Assembly (NCBI RefSeq): GCF_024704835.1
Contig: NZ_JAMXBE010000002.1
Span: 1-64,000, forward strand
DNA: 64,000 nucleotides
Reading direction: 5' to 3'
Origin: Parapedobacter tibetensis
Lineage (GTDB): Bacteria > Bacteroidota > Bacteroidia > Sphingobacteriales > Sphingobacteriaceae
The translations under genes were made by a program, and so were the position numbers. Positions within the stretch are counted from its first letter, which is position 1. The number at the start of each line of letters is the position of its first letter. Shown piece after piece: positions 7,363 through 17,433 of this stretch. The notes under the pieces were generated by a model. The model ran no database searches. It was not told where the DNA came from and saw only the letters and a list, made by a program, of their open reading frames with translations.

Positions 7363-9471
7363 CTAGAACTTCAAATCTTTTCTATCGATTTTCCAACCGT
7401 CAATTTTTTGCGAAGCTCTTTGACTTAAAGATTTCTTATCAGTTTCAGTTCTTTTCTCAGTGGTTTCAAACCCTTCCCCATATCCATAATTTTTAACATT
7501 ATGGAACTCCGAACCCGTTATATAATTTTTCCTGTTCGCGGTTTGATAATTAAGAAACTCAGCCAAATGGGGGTATTTTTTGCTATAATGCTGAGATTTG
7601 ATATTGACAACTTCAGTAAATTTTTTAAGGTTTTCAGGATTATCAAAAAATGTTTTTTTAACAGATTCCTTGGACCAATATTTGCAGTAGTATGCCTTAT
7701 GGCAATCTATAAAAACGTTGTTTGTCAGCTTATTAGCGAAGCCACCATTGATGGTAATTGCTCCAAAGTTTATTGAACCACAATTAATAAACACATTTTC
7801 ATCTATCGTAATACCACTATTGCCATCGTCTAAGTAAATGGCAGCTACCATGTCACTGAACGGATTTTTAATGTTTTCAAATACATTTTGTTTGATTACT
7901 GTTCCGGTGGCGGAGGGGTCCCTGCCGGTATATACGCCTCCCATATCGGTAAATTCCTTGCACACATTTTTAATGTGATTGTTTTGGATAACATGATCGT
8001 TGCCGCCAAAAACAATGGCTTGACCAGGAACGTCGTGGATATAGCAATTAGCAACGGTAATGCCAACGCCACTTAGCCGGATACTTGGTGAATAACTTCT
8101 GAAATAACGAGAGGTATTATAAAACTCGCAGTTCTCCACTTTATTATTAGAAGACTCGAGCGTCGTCCTATTCCCACCGCTCAAAAAGACACCATCTGCA
8201 CCGGTATTGTATATCCTGCAATTTACGATTTCCGTTTGGGAACAGTTTTCTGCGTTAATGGCCCGGACACCGATATTGAGGAAATTGCATTCAGAAATTT
8301 TTATATTTTTTGAGTTGATCAGTTCCAAGGCGGTACCTCTCACGTATCCGAATCGAATCCCTTGAATGGTCAATGGGATATCCAGATCTTTTACCGCCAA
8401 AATGGGCTCCGATAATATGCTCAATCGGACTTTGGAGGTGTTCAAGTCTCCTAGCGGGGCCAAGAAAATTTGTTTTTTCTCCCTATCAAAAAACCACTCT
8501 CCCTTTGTATCTAACTCTTCAAATACGTTAAAAAAGTAAAAGCGCCTAAGTTTTCGCGCAGCCTTTATCTGTGCAGTACTGGAATCGGCTGTCGCATAAA
8601 AACCGTATTGCGGTGTTTTGAGTGTGGTGATTAGATTGTCTCCCAAATCAAGTGCCTGTGCACGGAGATTGTTGCTGGACCACCCCAACGAGAACCTGCC
8701 AGCAATCCAAACGTCATTCCGTTGTTTCCAATTTAACCTAATCTTATCATCAAACTGGAAAACAGATCTTTGAAGGAGTTTATCGGGGTTGGATTTGATA
8801 ACCTTTTGTATTTCGATTTCTGAATCATTCGGGAACCGCGCCAAATGCATAGGTTCTTCATCAAAAAATAATTCGGCGGCTATGGGCTTGTTTATTGGCT
8901 CATTAAATCCTGTCGATCGAAGTTTCGCGATTTCGTCTATTCGGTTTTCTATTTCTTTAGGTACGGCTATACTATATATCGCTACATTACCGCCGATTTG
9001 TTTGAACTTTTCAAAAGATTTTGGGTTAAGTGTAATTCCTCCACTAAGTGTTACCTTCTCATTGTTGTAACTTGATATAGCTAGGCTCTTGATATTTAAT
9101 TCATCGCCATTTAAAGTAATACTTTTATCAATGTAATGGTCACCTCCACGAAGATAGATTTTAACATCTGCATTACTGTCAGCGTTCGCTCTTTTGATGG
9201 CTTCTGCTAATGTAGCGACTGGATTTGATAATGTTCCGTCATTTTGATTATTGCCATCTGACGCCGAAACATAGATTTTCAAGGTCCCATCCTTTGATTG
9301 GACATCTTCAGGTTGAGTAAATGCAAGTTTTTTTACAGTATTTTCCCTCTCAGCCTTTGCAGCATTCTGGTTGCCGGTGCCTTCATTACTTGTCTCATTA
9401 CCTAAACAGGATTGGCAGAAAAGCACGAAAGTACATAACGCTAATATAGAACTAAAATCAAATTTCCTCAT
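7363..9471 (-). CDS. Surface lipoprotein with right-handed parallel beta-helix
   Basis: A 702-residue protein with a lipoprotein signal (ALCTFVLFCQSC, lipidated Cys at residue 22), then LKIYVSASDGNNQNDGTLSNPVATL, the start typical of secreted pectate-lyase-like proteins. From about residue 370 to 580 short N/G-rich rungs repeat (NIKISECNFLNIGV, TEIVNCRIYNTGADGV, HVIQNNHIKNV, ITIDENVFINCG), the pattern of PbH1 beta-helix coils. The fold is shared by polysaccharide lyases, hydrolases and epimerases. Placed among glycosyltransferases of the locus, it may trim, release or epimerise the polymer at the cell surface. No specific catalytic residues can be assigned. Confidence 0.78.
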   Translation of the reverse strand: MRKFDFSSILALCTFVLFCQSCLGNETSNEGTGNQNAAKAERENTVKKLAFTQPEDVQSKDGTLKIYVSASDGNNQNDGTLSNPVATLAEAIKRANADSNADVKIYLRGGDHYIDKSITLNGDELNIKSLAISSYNNEKVTLSGGITLNPKSFEKFKQIGGNVAIYSIAVPKEIENRIDEIAKLRSTGFNEPINKPIAAELFFDEEPMHLARFPNDSEIEIQKVIKSNPDKLLQRSVFQFDDKIRLNWKQRNDVWIAGRFSLGWSSNNLRAQALDLGDNLITTLKTPQYGFYATADSSTAQIKAARKLRRFYFFNVFEELDTKGEWFFDREKKQIFLAPLGDLNTSKVRLSILSEPILAVKDLDIPLTIQGIRFGYVRGTALELINSKNIKISECNFLNIGVRAINAENCSQTEIVNCRIYNTGADGVFLSGGNRTTLESSNNKVENCEFYNTSRYFRSYSPSIRLSGVGITVANCYIHDVPGQAIVFGGNDHVIQNNHIKNVCKEFTDMGGVYTGRDPSATGTVIKQNVFENIKNPFSDMVAAIYLDDGNSGITIDENVFINCGSINFGAITINGGFANKLTNNVFIDCHKAYYCKYWSKESVKKTFFDNPENLKKFTEVVNIKSQHYSKKYPHLAEFLNYQTANRKNYITGSEFHNVKNYGYGEGFETTEKRTETDKKSLSQRASQKIDGWKIDRKDLKF

Positions 9472-9528
9472 AACCGAACTATTAGCAATTATAATGCCTT
9501 TTTACCCATTGATTCACGCCAATATGGT

Positions 9529-10263
9529 CTATTTTAATTGCCTTTTTATCCTATTTTTCTCATTGACATACATTTTGGGTAAGGTGCCGATAATCTCTTT
9601 ACAGCGGCGGAGTTGCTTTTTGGGCTCCGTTAGGATCCGATAAAGCCATATCAAATTAGTTTTTCTAGCCCAATCGGGTATTTCTTTAATTTCCCCCGTG
9701 TAATAGTTAAACGCTGCACCTACGCCAATCATAACTCCGCGATCCAAATTGGGCATTAAATGATGCATAAAGGTTTCCTGTTTAGGTGCCCCTAGTGATA
9801 CCCAAATAAATCTCGGGGAGAACCGGTTGATTTCGTCAGCAATAGATGAATAATCAAACTCTTCGACTTTTAAAAAGGGTATGGGGAGATATTTAAAATT
9901 TAGAGGGTTAGCTCCCAAGGAAGTAACTTTGTTTAAGATTTTGTCATAAATCTGTTCATTACCTCCAATTAGGAGTTGCTTATAAGGTTTTAAAACAAAC
10001 TTTGAGAAAAAGTCAGGTCCAATATAGCTGCGAAATTTTTTCTTATGCAGCCGACTGGCCATCATTGCAATGTAGCTTCCATCGCACGAATTTACCAAGG
10101 CTTCATTTAGGATTTCTCTATAGTGCTGATTCTTATAGGCATGTGTTAATGATGTCGAGTCAACGAAGCAACCATAACCTTTGGAACTTAAAGACTCAAC
10201 GTCTATAATATTTTCAAATTTTAGATGGTCAAACTCTAGGCTAACGCCAAAATATTTTTGCAT
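9529..10263 (-). CDS. WecG/TagA/CpsF-family glycosyltransferase
   Basis: A 244-residue protein of the GT26 family. The C-terminal signature FIWVSLGAPKQETFMHHLM is clear, with the preceding NRFSPR and the following GVMIGVGAAFNYYTGEI typical. WecG transfers ManNAcA, and TagA ManNAc, onto undecaprenyl-PP-GlcNAc, making the second sugar of a repeat unit. That suits a locus having a WecA-like initiator and a UDP-HexNAc dehydrogenase. The N-terminal half is less conserved. It is likely peripheral at the inner membrane. Confidence 0.88.
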   Translation of the reverse strand: MQKYFGVSLEFDHLKFENIIDVESLSSKGYGCFVDSTSLTHAYKNQHYREILNEALVNSCDGSYIAMMASRLHKKKFRSYIGPDFFSKFVLKPYKQLLIGGNEQIYDKILNKVTSLGANPLNFKYLPIPFLKVEEFDYSSIADEINRFSPRFIWVSLGAPKQETFMHHLMPNLDRGVMIGVGAAFNYYTGEIKEIPDWARKTNLIWLYRILTEPKKQLRRCKEIIGTLPKMYVNEKNRIKRQLK

Positions 10264-10283
10264 AATTTCTTTTTTTTTCGACT

Positions 10284-10796
10284 CTAATCAAATCTGTTTT
10301 TGATGTATCTCGCTGGATTACCACCTACTATGGTGTAAGCAGCAACATCTTTGGTTACGACCGAACCAGCAGCGATTATAGCACCTTGCTTGATGACAGT
10401 TCCAGCCAATACGATCACGCCATGTCCAATCCAAACATCATCCTCAACAATAGTAACATCATCCTTGCCTCGTGGCGCATCCCATATTGATACCCCCTTA
10501 GTGTTATAAATGTGGTCATTTCTGCCAATGAAACTGACCTGTTGAGCAATTAAAATATTGTTGCCGAATTTTATATCGCAGTTTATGACACAGTTAGGGC
10601 CTAATTGAACATTCTTACCAAAAGTTATTATTCTTTTCGGCGCCCACAAGCTTGTACTTAAAGGTATTCTCACAAAGCCTTTTCTGTCCATATACGGCGC
10701 TTTAAAGATCTTTAGAAGAAAAAACCGGAGGTAATTGAAGGGCTTTCTAATTTTATGTATTATTTGCAACCTATCGGGCCTAATATTATTTTCCAT
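10284..10796 (-). CDS. WcaF-like hexapeptide acyltransferase
   Basis: A 170-residue protein from the ATG at 10796 ([10 protein letters not shown]), overlapping the preceding gene by 11 bases; a start eight codons earlier is possible. Hexapeptide repeats run through the C-terminal half ([56 protein letters not shown]) and it ends with the VGGNPARYI signature. Such enzymes use acetyl-CoA to O-acetylate sugars of exopolysaccharides. The acceptor is unknown. Relatives include WcaF of colanic acid and serine-acetyltransferase-like proteins. Confidence 0.85.
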   Translation of the reverse strand: MENNIRPDRLQIIHKIRKPFNYLRFFLLKIFKAPYMDRKGFVRIPLSTSLWAPKRIITFGKNVQLGPNCVINCDIKFGNNILIAQQVSFIGRNDHIYNTKGVSIWDAPRGKDDVTIVEDDVWIGHGVIVLAGTVIKQGAIIAAGSVVTKDVAAYTIVGGNPARYIKNRFD

Positions 10797-11730
10797 TGAT
10801 TTTTTCTCTAATTTCCTCAAATAAGGCTCTTCGTCCCTCCCCAGTCAATAAGAGTTTAATACGATGCTTAATCTTATGACTAACCGAAAAATATTCTAAA
10901 ACATCCGTTTCTATTACTAACGAATCAAAAGGAAGAAAAGCAAAATCGATATTTGTGTCAACAATGAAATTGTCTTGATAGGTATTTATAGCATTGCAGT
11001 GTGTCCCAGTGCCGTTATATCCGATATTTGTAACCTTTGAAATTCTAGGGAATAAGGCAAAGTTTTTATTCAAATAGTGATTAAACACCCATTTTATATA
11101 CCAGGAGTTATTCCTTTCGCTTAAAGAATCCAATAGCATTTTAGAAACGTCATCACCGCACTTTTTTCGGAAGCCTTTTAAGAAAGTTGGATTGGCTGTA
11201 ATAATTTTTTTTATGGAATTGGGGTCAAATATATTTTCATGCCAATAATGTTTCCAAGTGGCCCACCCCCATGGAAAAGTTCTATTAAAAATATAATTAC
11301 TGCCTTCTGAATTTATAGCGACGGAGTACCCGCTAATTGATTGAATCTTGTCGGTGCTTCGATAATGATAAAGTGCTTGATTCATATAATTCAAAAAATT
11401 AGGAGAAGTGATAAGGTCGTCTTCGAGCACTATTACGGTTTCATAATTCTTAAAGATTAAATTTACACCACTAATTATTGAATTCGCAAGCCCCCTATTG
11501 GTTTTACTTTCAATAATATAGATATTTTTAAACCCCGTGATTGTTTTCAGAAAAGCCCTAACCGATAAAACCTCCTCTTTCGCCTTTTCATTTTTCCACC
11601 CATCGGAGAAGACATACAAATCGGATTGTGGAGCCAAAAAATTTCGCTGCAGCGTTTCCAAGGTTTGTTTCGTTTCTGCTAAACGATTATACGTAAACAA
11701 ACATATAGGGGCTAAATTCGTAATATCCAT
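10786..11730 (-). CDS. GT-A fold glycosyltransferase, family-2-like
   Basis: A 314-residue protein. The start [23 protein letters not shown] and the metal-binding acidic motif [22 protein letters not shown] are typical of GT-A transferases related to GNT-I/GT2-type enzymes. [18 protein letters not shown] in the middle is a motif shared by many Bacteroidota capsule transferases of this kind. It should add one sugar of the repeat unit from a nucleotide-sugar donor on the cytoplasmic side. Donor and linkage cannot be predicted. Confidence 0.8.
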   Translation of the reverse strand: MDITNLAPICLFTYNRLAETKQTLETLQRNFLAPQSDLYVFSDGWKNEKAKEEVLSVRAFLKTITGFKNIYIIESKTNRGLANSIISGVNLIFKNYETVIVLEDDLITSPNFLNYMNQALYHYRSTDKIQSISGYSVAINSEGSNYIFNRTFPWGWATWKHYWHENIFDPNSIKKIITANPTFLKGFRKKCGDDVSKMLLDSLSERNNSWYIKWVFNHYLNKNFALFPRISKVTNIGYNGTGTHCNAINTYQDNFIVDTNIDFAFLPFDSLVIETDVLEYFSVSHKIKHRIKLLLTGEGRRALFEEIREKINGK

Positions 11731-11747
11731 GGAGTGGTATCAATTAT

Positions 11748-12911
11748 CTATTGCAATAATTTTTTTGCAAAATTTTCAGGAGTATGTTCTTCAATGAAAG
11801 ATTTGCTCTTTGATGCGACCAATGGGATTTGTCCTATCGTATTTATCGCCTGTGCTATTTCCCTTCCAGTAATGGTATCTAATACAATACCCAATTCTTG
11901 TCCAGCAATGATTGTTCCGATTAAACCATTGGAAGGTCCGATAACTTTCTTATTCGCGTTTATCGCATGCCCCAACACCCCACTGGAAGCCTCTGGGTTT
12001 TTATATGGGATGAGCACTACATCACATTGCGAAAACATTGACGCCATTCGATTATTCGACACGAAATTATCCTCCCATACAACTTGGACATTTGGATATT
12101 TCTTTGCGTTTTCCATCGCTTCATGGATTATAGTGGCAAATTCGCTATTCGAGCATTTTCCGGCAATAAATATACATACTTTCTCATTGGGAGAGGCTTC
12201 AATATGAGGTACAGCTTCGAGAATTTCCAATGTTCCTTTACGATCCGAAATGGATCCGAAATGGAGAAGAAGTAATGCCTCTTTGGCTATTCGATACGCG
12301 TTTCGCATTTCAAATCCGTTTTCCAGCTTGAATGAAGGTATCGGGTCAGGTAGGTATTTATACTTGTCGGTTTTATACTTGGCATTAAGTATATCACAGC
12401 TTTTTTGATCGTTAAGTAGGAATATGGTTTCGACAGACGTATTGGTATTCATCATGATGAACGGAAAGTACCTTCTCAAGAAATAGTAGTAGCTTCTCAC
12501 CGTAGTTAAACGCATATTCGTAAATTGCATAAACAAAATACCTTTGATGAGATAACGGGTTTTACGTAAACCTAACGCGATCTGAAATACATTGAGGTGA
12601 AGCAGTATACAAACATCAACATGAAATTTTTTGGCATAATTATCCACAATGTGGAAATTACGAATCGATCTTTTAAATCTATTCGCCACTTTAAGGTTGG
12701 CTGTTTCCTCTTTTTTGACCGGGACGAAACGAATACTCGGATTTTCGCGAGCGCTGTCTACGATAAATTTGAATTTTGATTCGAAATCCGGATTCACTAC
12801 AAAAATATATTCGTCATGGGGATGAACACGATGAGTAAGGTAGTTAACAATATGAAAAATATACTCTGCATGGTGCCCCGTGATTTCAATGTCATAGAAT
12901 AGAAACCTCAT
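11748..12911 (-). CDS. GT4-type glycosyltransferase (GT-B fold)
   Basis: A 387-residue protein. The C-terminal half carries the group-1 transferase pattern: LLLHFGSISDRKGTLEILEAV, KVCIFIAGKC, QVVWEDNFVSNNRMASMFSQCDVVLIPYKNPEASSGVLGHAI, where the glutamate in NPEASSG fits the EX7E-like nucleotide-binding region. The N-terminal half is variable, beginning RFLFYDIEITGHHAEYIFH. It presumably extends the lipid-linked repeat unit. The gene begins 42 bases after the Wzy-like gene stop. Confidence 0.8.
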   Translation of the reverse strand: MRFLFYDIEITGHHAEYIFHIVNYLTHRVHPHDEYIFVVNPDFESKFKFIVDSARENPSIRFVPVKKEETANLKVANRFKRSIRNFHIVDNYAKKFHVDVCILLHLNVFQIALGLRKTRYLIKGILFMQFTNMRLTTVRSYYYFLRRYFPFIMMNTNTSVETIFLLNDQKSCDILNAKYKTDKYKYLPDPIPSFKLENGFEMRNAYRIAKEALLLLHFGSISDRKGTLEILEAVPHIEASPNEKVCIFIAGKCSNSEFATIIHEAMENAKKYPNVQVVWEDNFVSNNRMASMFSQCDVVLIPYKNPEASSGVLGHAINANKKVIGPSNGLIGTIIAGQELGIVLDTITGREIAQAINTIGQIPLVASKSKSFIEEHTPENFAKKLLQ

Positions 12912-12952
12912 TCAATGCGAAAAATAAATGTTTGTACGAAAATAAACTGAAA

Positions 12953-14245
12953 TTACGCGGGTTGCAAATTAGATTCCTCCCGCTTATAGACGCTAAGGGT
13001 GTTTTTTCTTTCCTTATACGATAATATATACAAGAATACCAAAATCAGAAGTGCCCTTATAAATGAATTGTTGGCTAAAACCGGCCCCTTGTAATTACTA
13101 ACCAATATCATGATAAAAGACGACACTATTAAAATTCGATAAACGTAATCCGCACTTTTGAGCTTGTAAAAAAATAGCTTGTACAAATTAAGTAAATAGA
13201 AGCCCAAGTATATCAACCCACCGAACAAGATGTCGTTTACATATCCGATATCGGAATGAACGTCTTTGGGATTCTGATAAACATACCTGCCCTCACCGAA
13301 AATATATCCAATAGTGGAAGAAGGGAAATACAACATATCACCAAAGAGTTTACCTAAGTGCCCTGTGGTCGTGGTACTTGATTCTAAGCCTCTATTAACA
13401 GCGTCATATAAAACAGTTGCATCTATATAAGTTGATGCTAAAATAACAGACAAACTAACTATCGAAACAAACATCAATAAAATAGCCCCATATCTAAATA
13501 ACCGTGAGGTTTTATTCTTTTGCGAGAAGATAGATAAGAAATAAACCGAAAGGACGATCGGTAACGCTATGAATCCTATTCTCGCGTTAAATAAAATACT
13601 GACTAAAATCAACGGTATAAAAACGACATTTTTATAATTTTTCTGAACAATCTGCAAGAAAATGATCATTAGCGCAAATCCTTGAAAAAGAGGATATGCA
13701 AAGAGGTATTCGGAAGAAACCCCATAAATGCGATTCAATAAACGATCTTCCTTGGATTCAAAAAGGAACTCAAGATCTAACAGGTTATTGACTATATAAT
13801 CTTTGAGACTCGGTAAAAGCAACATAGCTGTCGCAATAATGGACTGGGCAATCGCAATTTTGACATAACAGTCCAATAACTTTTTGACGTCCCACTTCAA
13901 TGAATTCAATACAATAGCAAAGCCTAAGCAGATAAAAATGGCATTAGCCAAAAACCTTAATTGTTTGAAATAGAAAAGCTTCGTGGTATCAACACCTTCT
14001 CCTTTCTGAAAGTACAAATCTATCAAAACACAATATAGGATGATACCTAAATTTAAGACCAAAAATTGGAAGATACTTTTCGTTAATAAAGCATTTTTAA
14101 TTTTAGTGGGATTAAACACATACCAAAGGATAAACAAACCCATGAGAATGTATTCAGGAGATATTATCACTGCCCTAATCCCTGGCAAATAGATGGCAAT
14201 AAACAAGCCAAACGGAATAATGAATTTTTTATTAAAAATCGGCAT
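12953..14245 (-). CDS. wzy: Wzy-like O-antigen/exopolysaccharide polymerase
   Basis: A 430-residue very hydrophobic protein with about ten or more membrane segments (for example GLFIAIYLPGIRAVIISPEYILMGLF and VVFIPLILVSILFNARIGFIALPIVLSVYF), and a long extracytoplasmic loop around FGEGRYVYQNPKDVHSDIGYVND. This layout fits Wzy polymerases, which join lipid-linked repeat units in the periplasm. Sequence conservation in this family is very low, so the call rests on topology and on being the only such protein in a Wzx-containing locus. Confidence 0.75.
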   Translation of the reverse strand: MPIFNKKFIIPFGLFIAIYLPGIRAVIISPEYILMGLFILWYVFNPTKIKNALLTKSIFQFLVLNLGIILYCVLIDLYFQKGEGVDTTKLFYFKQLRFLANAIFICLGFAIVLNSLKWDVKKLLDCYVKIAIAQSIIATAMLLLPSLKDYIVNNLLDLEFLFESKEDRLLNRIYGVSSEYLFAYPLFQGFALMIIFLQIVQKNYKNVVFIPLILVSILFNARIGFIALPIVLSVYFLSIFSQKNKTSRLFRYGAILLMFVSIVSLSVILASTYIDATVLYDAVNRGLESSTTTTGHLGKLFGDMLYFPSSTIGYIFGEGRYVYQNPKDVHSDIGYVNDILFGGLIYLGFYLLNLYKLFFYKLKSADYVYRILIVSSFIMILVSNYKGPVLANNSFIRALLILVFLYILSYKERKNTLSVYKREESNLQPA

Positions 14246-14290
14246 TGGATTAAAGAGTTTGAAAAGGTGAAAATAAATCCCCTAAGACCC

Positions 14291-15208
14291 TTATCTAAAT
14301 TGATAAATTGTGAAATAGAAAGAAAAATAAATAAAGATAAAAATTTTATGCTTAACCTGCAACCCAGCCCACGAAACAAAAAGTTGGCTATATATCGAAA
14401 ACCAACTTAATTTTCTATCGTTCTTAAAGATGCTTGAAACATCACCCGCTAAATTGCGAACTCCCTTTCTTGCCGATGGCATCTCTTTTCTTTTAATACC
14501 ATACGTTATCACTTTAAAATGGTATTTAAAAATGGAGGGGAGTCCTTTCGTATTTTTTGTTGAAAGCATAATCCGCTCTTCTCCTTCATGACTAACAAAT
14601 ATCGATAGTGCCTCTTGAACTACTGAAACTTTAGGTCCTTTTGCCAAAACACGAAAAGTTAAATCCCAATCTTGCTTGCACAATAAATCAACGTCGTAAG
14701 CGCCGACTGATTGGACAATTTCTTTTTTAAACATCCAACTTTGAGTGCTCCCAAATAATTTGGTGTCAATATTCAACGCTATGGCAGGTCTGTTCAGAAC
14801 GGGCGGAATATAACTTCTGCCCCCTACATTATTATAATAGAATCCACAAGCGCAACAATCCGAATTCTCCGCGACCATTCGTCTTGATTGTTTTTCGATT
14901 CGGTCAGGCAACATCAAATCATCCGAGTCAAAAAAAACTATATAATCTCCCTTAGCGCTGTTTAATCCATTATTGCGAGCAGCAGGTGCTCCCGAATTTC
15001 GCTGTTGGATATACTTAATATCACTATTGTTGCCATTTCTAGAGATATAAGCGGAGATAACTTCTTTTGAGTTATCTGTTGAACCATCGTCAATGACAAT
15101 GATTTCTATATTTTTATATGTCTGATGGCGTACACTCTCCAATGTTTTTGTTATTAGATACCCTCTATTATAGGATGGAATTATAACGGAGACCTTGGGA
15201 TCCGCCAT
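14291..15208 (-). CDS. Family 2 glycosyltransferase
   Basis: A 305-residue protein from the ATG at 15208 (MADPKVSVIIPSYNRGYL); an earlier frame start adds nine unlikely residues. The N-terminal GT2 domain is classical: VSVIIPSYNRG, IEIIVIDDGSTDNSKEV, NSGAPAARNNGLNSAKGDYIVFFDSDDLMLP with the metal-binding DSDD, and later LLCKQDWDLTFRVL. The C-terminal tail ends in hydrophobic stretches (WFSIYSQLFVSW, IFIFIYFSFYFTIY) that may tether it to the membrane. It should transfer one sugar to the growing repeat unit. Confidence 0.9.
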   Translation of the reverse strand: MADPKVSVIIPSYNRGYLITKTLESVRHQTYKNIEIIVIDDGSTDNSKEVISAYISRNGNNSDIKYIQQRNSGAPAARNNGLNSAKGDYIVFFDSDDLMLPDRIEKQSRRMVAENSDCCACGFYYNNVGGRSYIPPVLNRPAIALNIDTKLFGSTQSWMFKKEIVQSVGAYDVDLLCKQDWDLTFRVLAKGPKVSVVQEALSIFVSHEGEERIMLSTKNTKGLPSIFKYHFKVITYGIKRKEMPSARKGVRNLAGDVSSIFKNDRKLSWFSIYSQLFVSWAGLQVKHKIFIFIYFSFYFTIYQFR

Positions 15209-15270
15209 ATAAGCCAAATGTCCACTACCAACCATAGTATATTATTATGCGATTATAGCTCACTACTTTA

Positions 15271-16398
15271 TTATTTTGGTAAGTCATTATTCAAATTTAC
15301 GTCTAAGAACTCTTTCGACTTTGCGACATCTTGCAATAAGAGACCATTTACCTTATTGTAGTCGATTAGCTCAATATTTGACAAAGAATTCAAATCGGCT
15401 AAATATCGATTCTCAATTCCTAAATTTGAAAGTAGGCTGGTTACCCTTGCTAAATTGTCCCCCATATCAACGGACAGAAATTGCCTTTCAAAGAGAATGG
15501 AAAAAGCTACGCCATGGAAAGAAGTGGCAATTACAAACGATGCATGCTTTATTGAGGTGAGGAATTCAATCGGTCCATAGTTTTGTTTATACCTCTGTCC
15601 AACTCTTGAAAAATTGACACCACCTGTTAATTCAATTATTTTGTACCCTTTGTTCCTTGCTATCCTTTCGGCGGCCTCTGTCGCTTGTTTAGATCTCGTT
15701 AAATTATAAAGTAGTAGATACGGCTCTTGCTTCTCGTTATCGGGTATAAGCTGTTCCCATTGCTTTTTTTCTAAAAGGAAAACGGGATCCAAAACCTGTA
15801 CGATCGTATTAGTTGAATAAGGCTTAACTAAATCCAAAAGTTGATTTTCTCGTACCGAAATGGCATTGAAGTTTTGTAGATGAGTCTTGATAAAATCAAA
15901 ATCGTCTTTTCCAACATTCATCCTTCCCATGCTTGCGGCATAAGCTATCTTCAACCCTTTTGAGCCTACAGGATATTTCCCCCAATATACAGGATCGAAA
16001 CCAGAATAATCTGAAAATCGATTGAACCTCCAAATTTGGTCGCTGCCATAGATGTAGGCATCGTAAGCGTCCAAGATCTGGTTCCCAAATTTAATTCCTT
16101 TATTGCCAATTATGCCGAGCCTTTTACGAATAAATCGTTGGAATCTTGCGTGCCGTTTAAATTTGAATGGTAGGTCAAGCGATGTACTGATCGTCCTTTT
16201 AACCATCTTGTAAAACAAATTTCTTTTGTCATCAAACTTGAAATTGATTAGGCTGTACATGCCTTTTCGGTAGTCTGGCCAATAATCGATAAAACTTACT
16301 TCGTGACCTTTATTCACTAAGTGCATTTTAAGCGCATAAGCCTGTAATACCGCACCGTAGTTGTGGGCTCTATGGAAAGTTATTATACCTATTTTCAT
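15271..16398 (-). CDS. Polysaccharide pyruvyl transferase family protein
   Basis: A 375-residue protein of the WcaK/CsaB/PssM-type superfamily. The start IGIITFHRAHNYGAVLQAYALKMHL is diagnostic; further marks are YIYGSDQIWRFN, GLKIAYAASMG, AISVRENQLL and the C-terminal ATSFHGVAFSILFERQFLSV. Members add a ketal-linked pyruvate from phosphoenolpyruvate to a sugar, giving the polymer a negative charge. The next gene is a nitroreductase, a pairing seen in other polysaccharide loci. Some superfamily members may act differently, so the substrate is inference. Confidence 0.85.
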   Translation of the reverse strand: MKIGIITFHRAHNYGAVLQAYALKMHLVNKGHEVSFIDYWPDYRKGMYSLINFKFDDKRNLFYKMVKRTISTSLDLPFKFKRHARFQRFIRKRLGIIGNKGIKFGNQILDAYDAYIYGSDQIWRFNRFSDYSGFDPVYWGKYPVGSKGLKIAYAASMGRMNVGKDDFDFIKTHLQNFNAISVRENQLLDLVKPYSTNTIVQVLDPVFLLEKKQWEQLIPDNEKQEPYLLLYNLTRSKQATEAAERIARNKGYKIIELTGGVNFSRVGQRYKQNYGPIEFLTSIKHASFVIATSFHGVAFSILFERQFLSVDMGDNLARVTSLLSNLGIENRYLADLNSLSNIELIDYNKVNGLLLQDVAKSKEFLDVNLNNDLPK

Positions 16399-16413
16399 GC
16401 CTATTTGTTCGCT

Positions 16414-17433
16414 CTAATCTTTAAATACTATAAAGTGCTCTTCACTATATCTTTTCGAAATAGGAACCTTAAAACTTTCGGGAAGATTCCCGCAAACAAT
16501 CATTGCAATAAAAACTTCAGAATCTTGGATTTTACACAAATCTCTCAGCGTCCTGTCTTTCTCTATTCCGTTACTACAATTTAAGATACAAGCTCCTATT
16601 TCTTGATAATGTAAACTATATAGAAGATTCATAGCATATATGCCTCCGTCTATATATGCTTGGTTTCGCTCATGAGCCCCTACAAATACGCCGATCTCAG
16701 CGGCTATAACAATTAACTTATTGGTTAAGTGTCCAAAACCCCTATTACCTCCCTGAATTCGTAGAATTTTGTTTATTTTCTCCTTATCCGAAAATACATA
16801 TGCTTTCCAAGATTGTCTATTGCAGGCAGAAGGCGCATTCCTGGCCATGCTGCATGCCCTCAATATTTTTTCGACCGATATGTCGGTGTCGTCAAAGGTA
16901 CGAACGCTTGCTCGCGAATGGGAGAACAAATCAAATGATGCGTCCTTATACTTAAAATATTCTGCTTTGGTTAATCCCAGTTGAACGGAATGTTGTAAAT
17001 CATTTACATATTGTTTTAAATCTCTAATAGCACCTTCTACTTCTTGATCAATTTTGAATCCGTGATATTCATGAAAATACTCATATTCTAAAACAACTTG
17101 GATACCGTGCCGGACTTGTTCATCTTGCCCACCATAATTTTTTACATGCTTGATTAGATCATTAATCAAAATTAAAACAGCTCTCTTCCCAAAACCAAGT
17201 CGCGTCTGAGGCAAAGTTAATCCTTTCTCGACAGAATGATATTCACGAATAATATTCCCTATCAACTGAATCGAAGTGTTCCCTCCAAATGAACCAGAGG
17301 CCTTTAAATAGCGTCTATAATCATAAAGAAAGGCTTGTTTTATTTTCTGTCGAACCCTAAAAGATGAATAAGATCGTAGGACTAAATGATATAGTTTACT
17401 TGGCAGAACAGCCTTAATTATCCGTTTTAACAT
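16414..17433 (-). CDS. Nitroreductase-family protein in the polysaccharide locus
   Basis: A 339-residue protein. The C-terminal ~180 residues form an FMN-type nitroreductase domain (SRASVRTFDDTDIS, ACSMARNAPSACNRQSWKAYVF, YIDGGIYAMNLLYSLHYQEIGACILN, VFIAMIVCGNLPE). The N-terminal ~150 residues are extra for the family and begin with a basic, possibly membrane-peripheral helix (KRIIKAVLPSKLYHLVLRSY). It overlaps the flippase gene by 20 bases and sits beside the pyruvyl transferase. A redox step on a sugar or cofactor is implied, but no substrate is known to me. Confidence 0.82.
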   Translation of the reverse strand: MLKRIIKAVLPSKLYHLVLRSYSSFRVRQKIKQAFLYDYRRYLKASGSFGGNTSIQLIGNIIREYHSVEKGLTLPQTRLGFGKRAVLILINDLIKHVKNYGGQDEQVRHGIQVVLEYEYFHEYHGFKIDQEVEGAIRDLKQYVNDLQHSVQLGLTKAEYFKYKDASFDLFSHSRASVRTFDDTDISVEKILRACSMARNAPSACNRQSWKAYVFSDKEKINKILRIQGGNRGFGHLTNKLIVIAAEIGVFVGAHERNQAYIDGGIYAMNLLYSLHYQEIGACILNCSNGIEKDRTLRDLCKIQDSEVFIAMIVCGNLPESFKVPISKRYSEEHFIVFKD

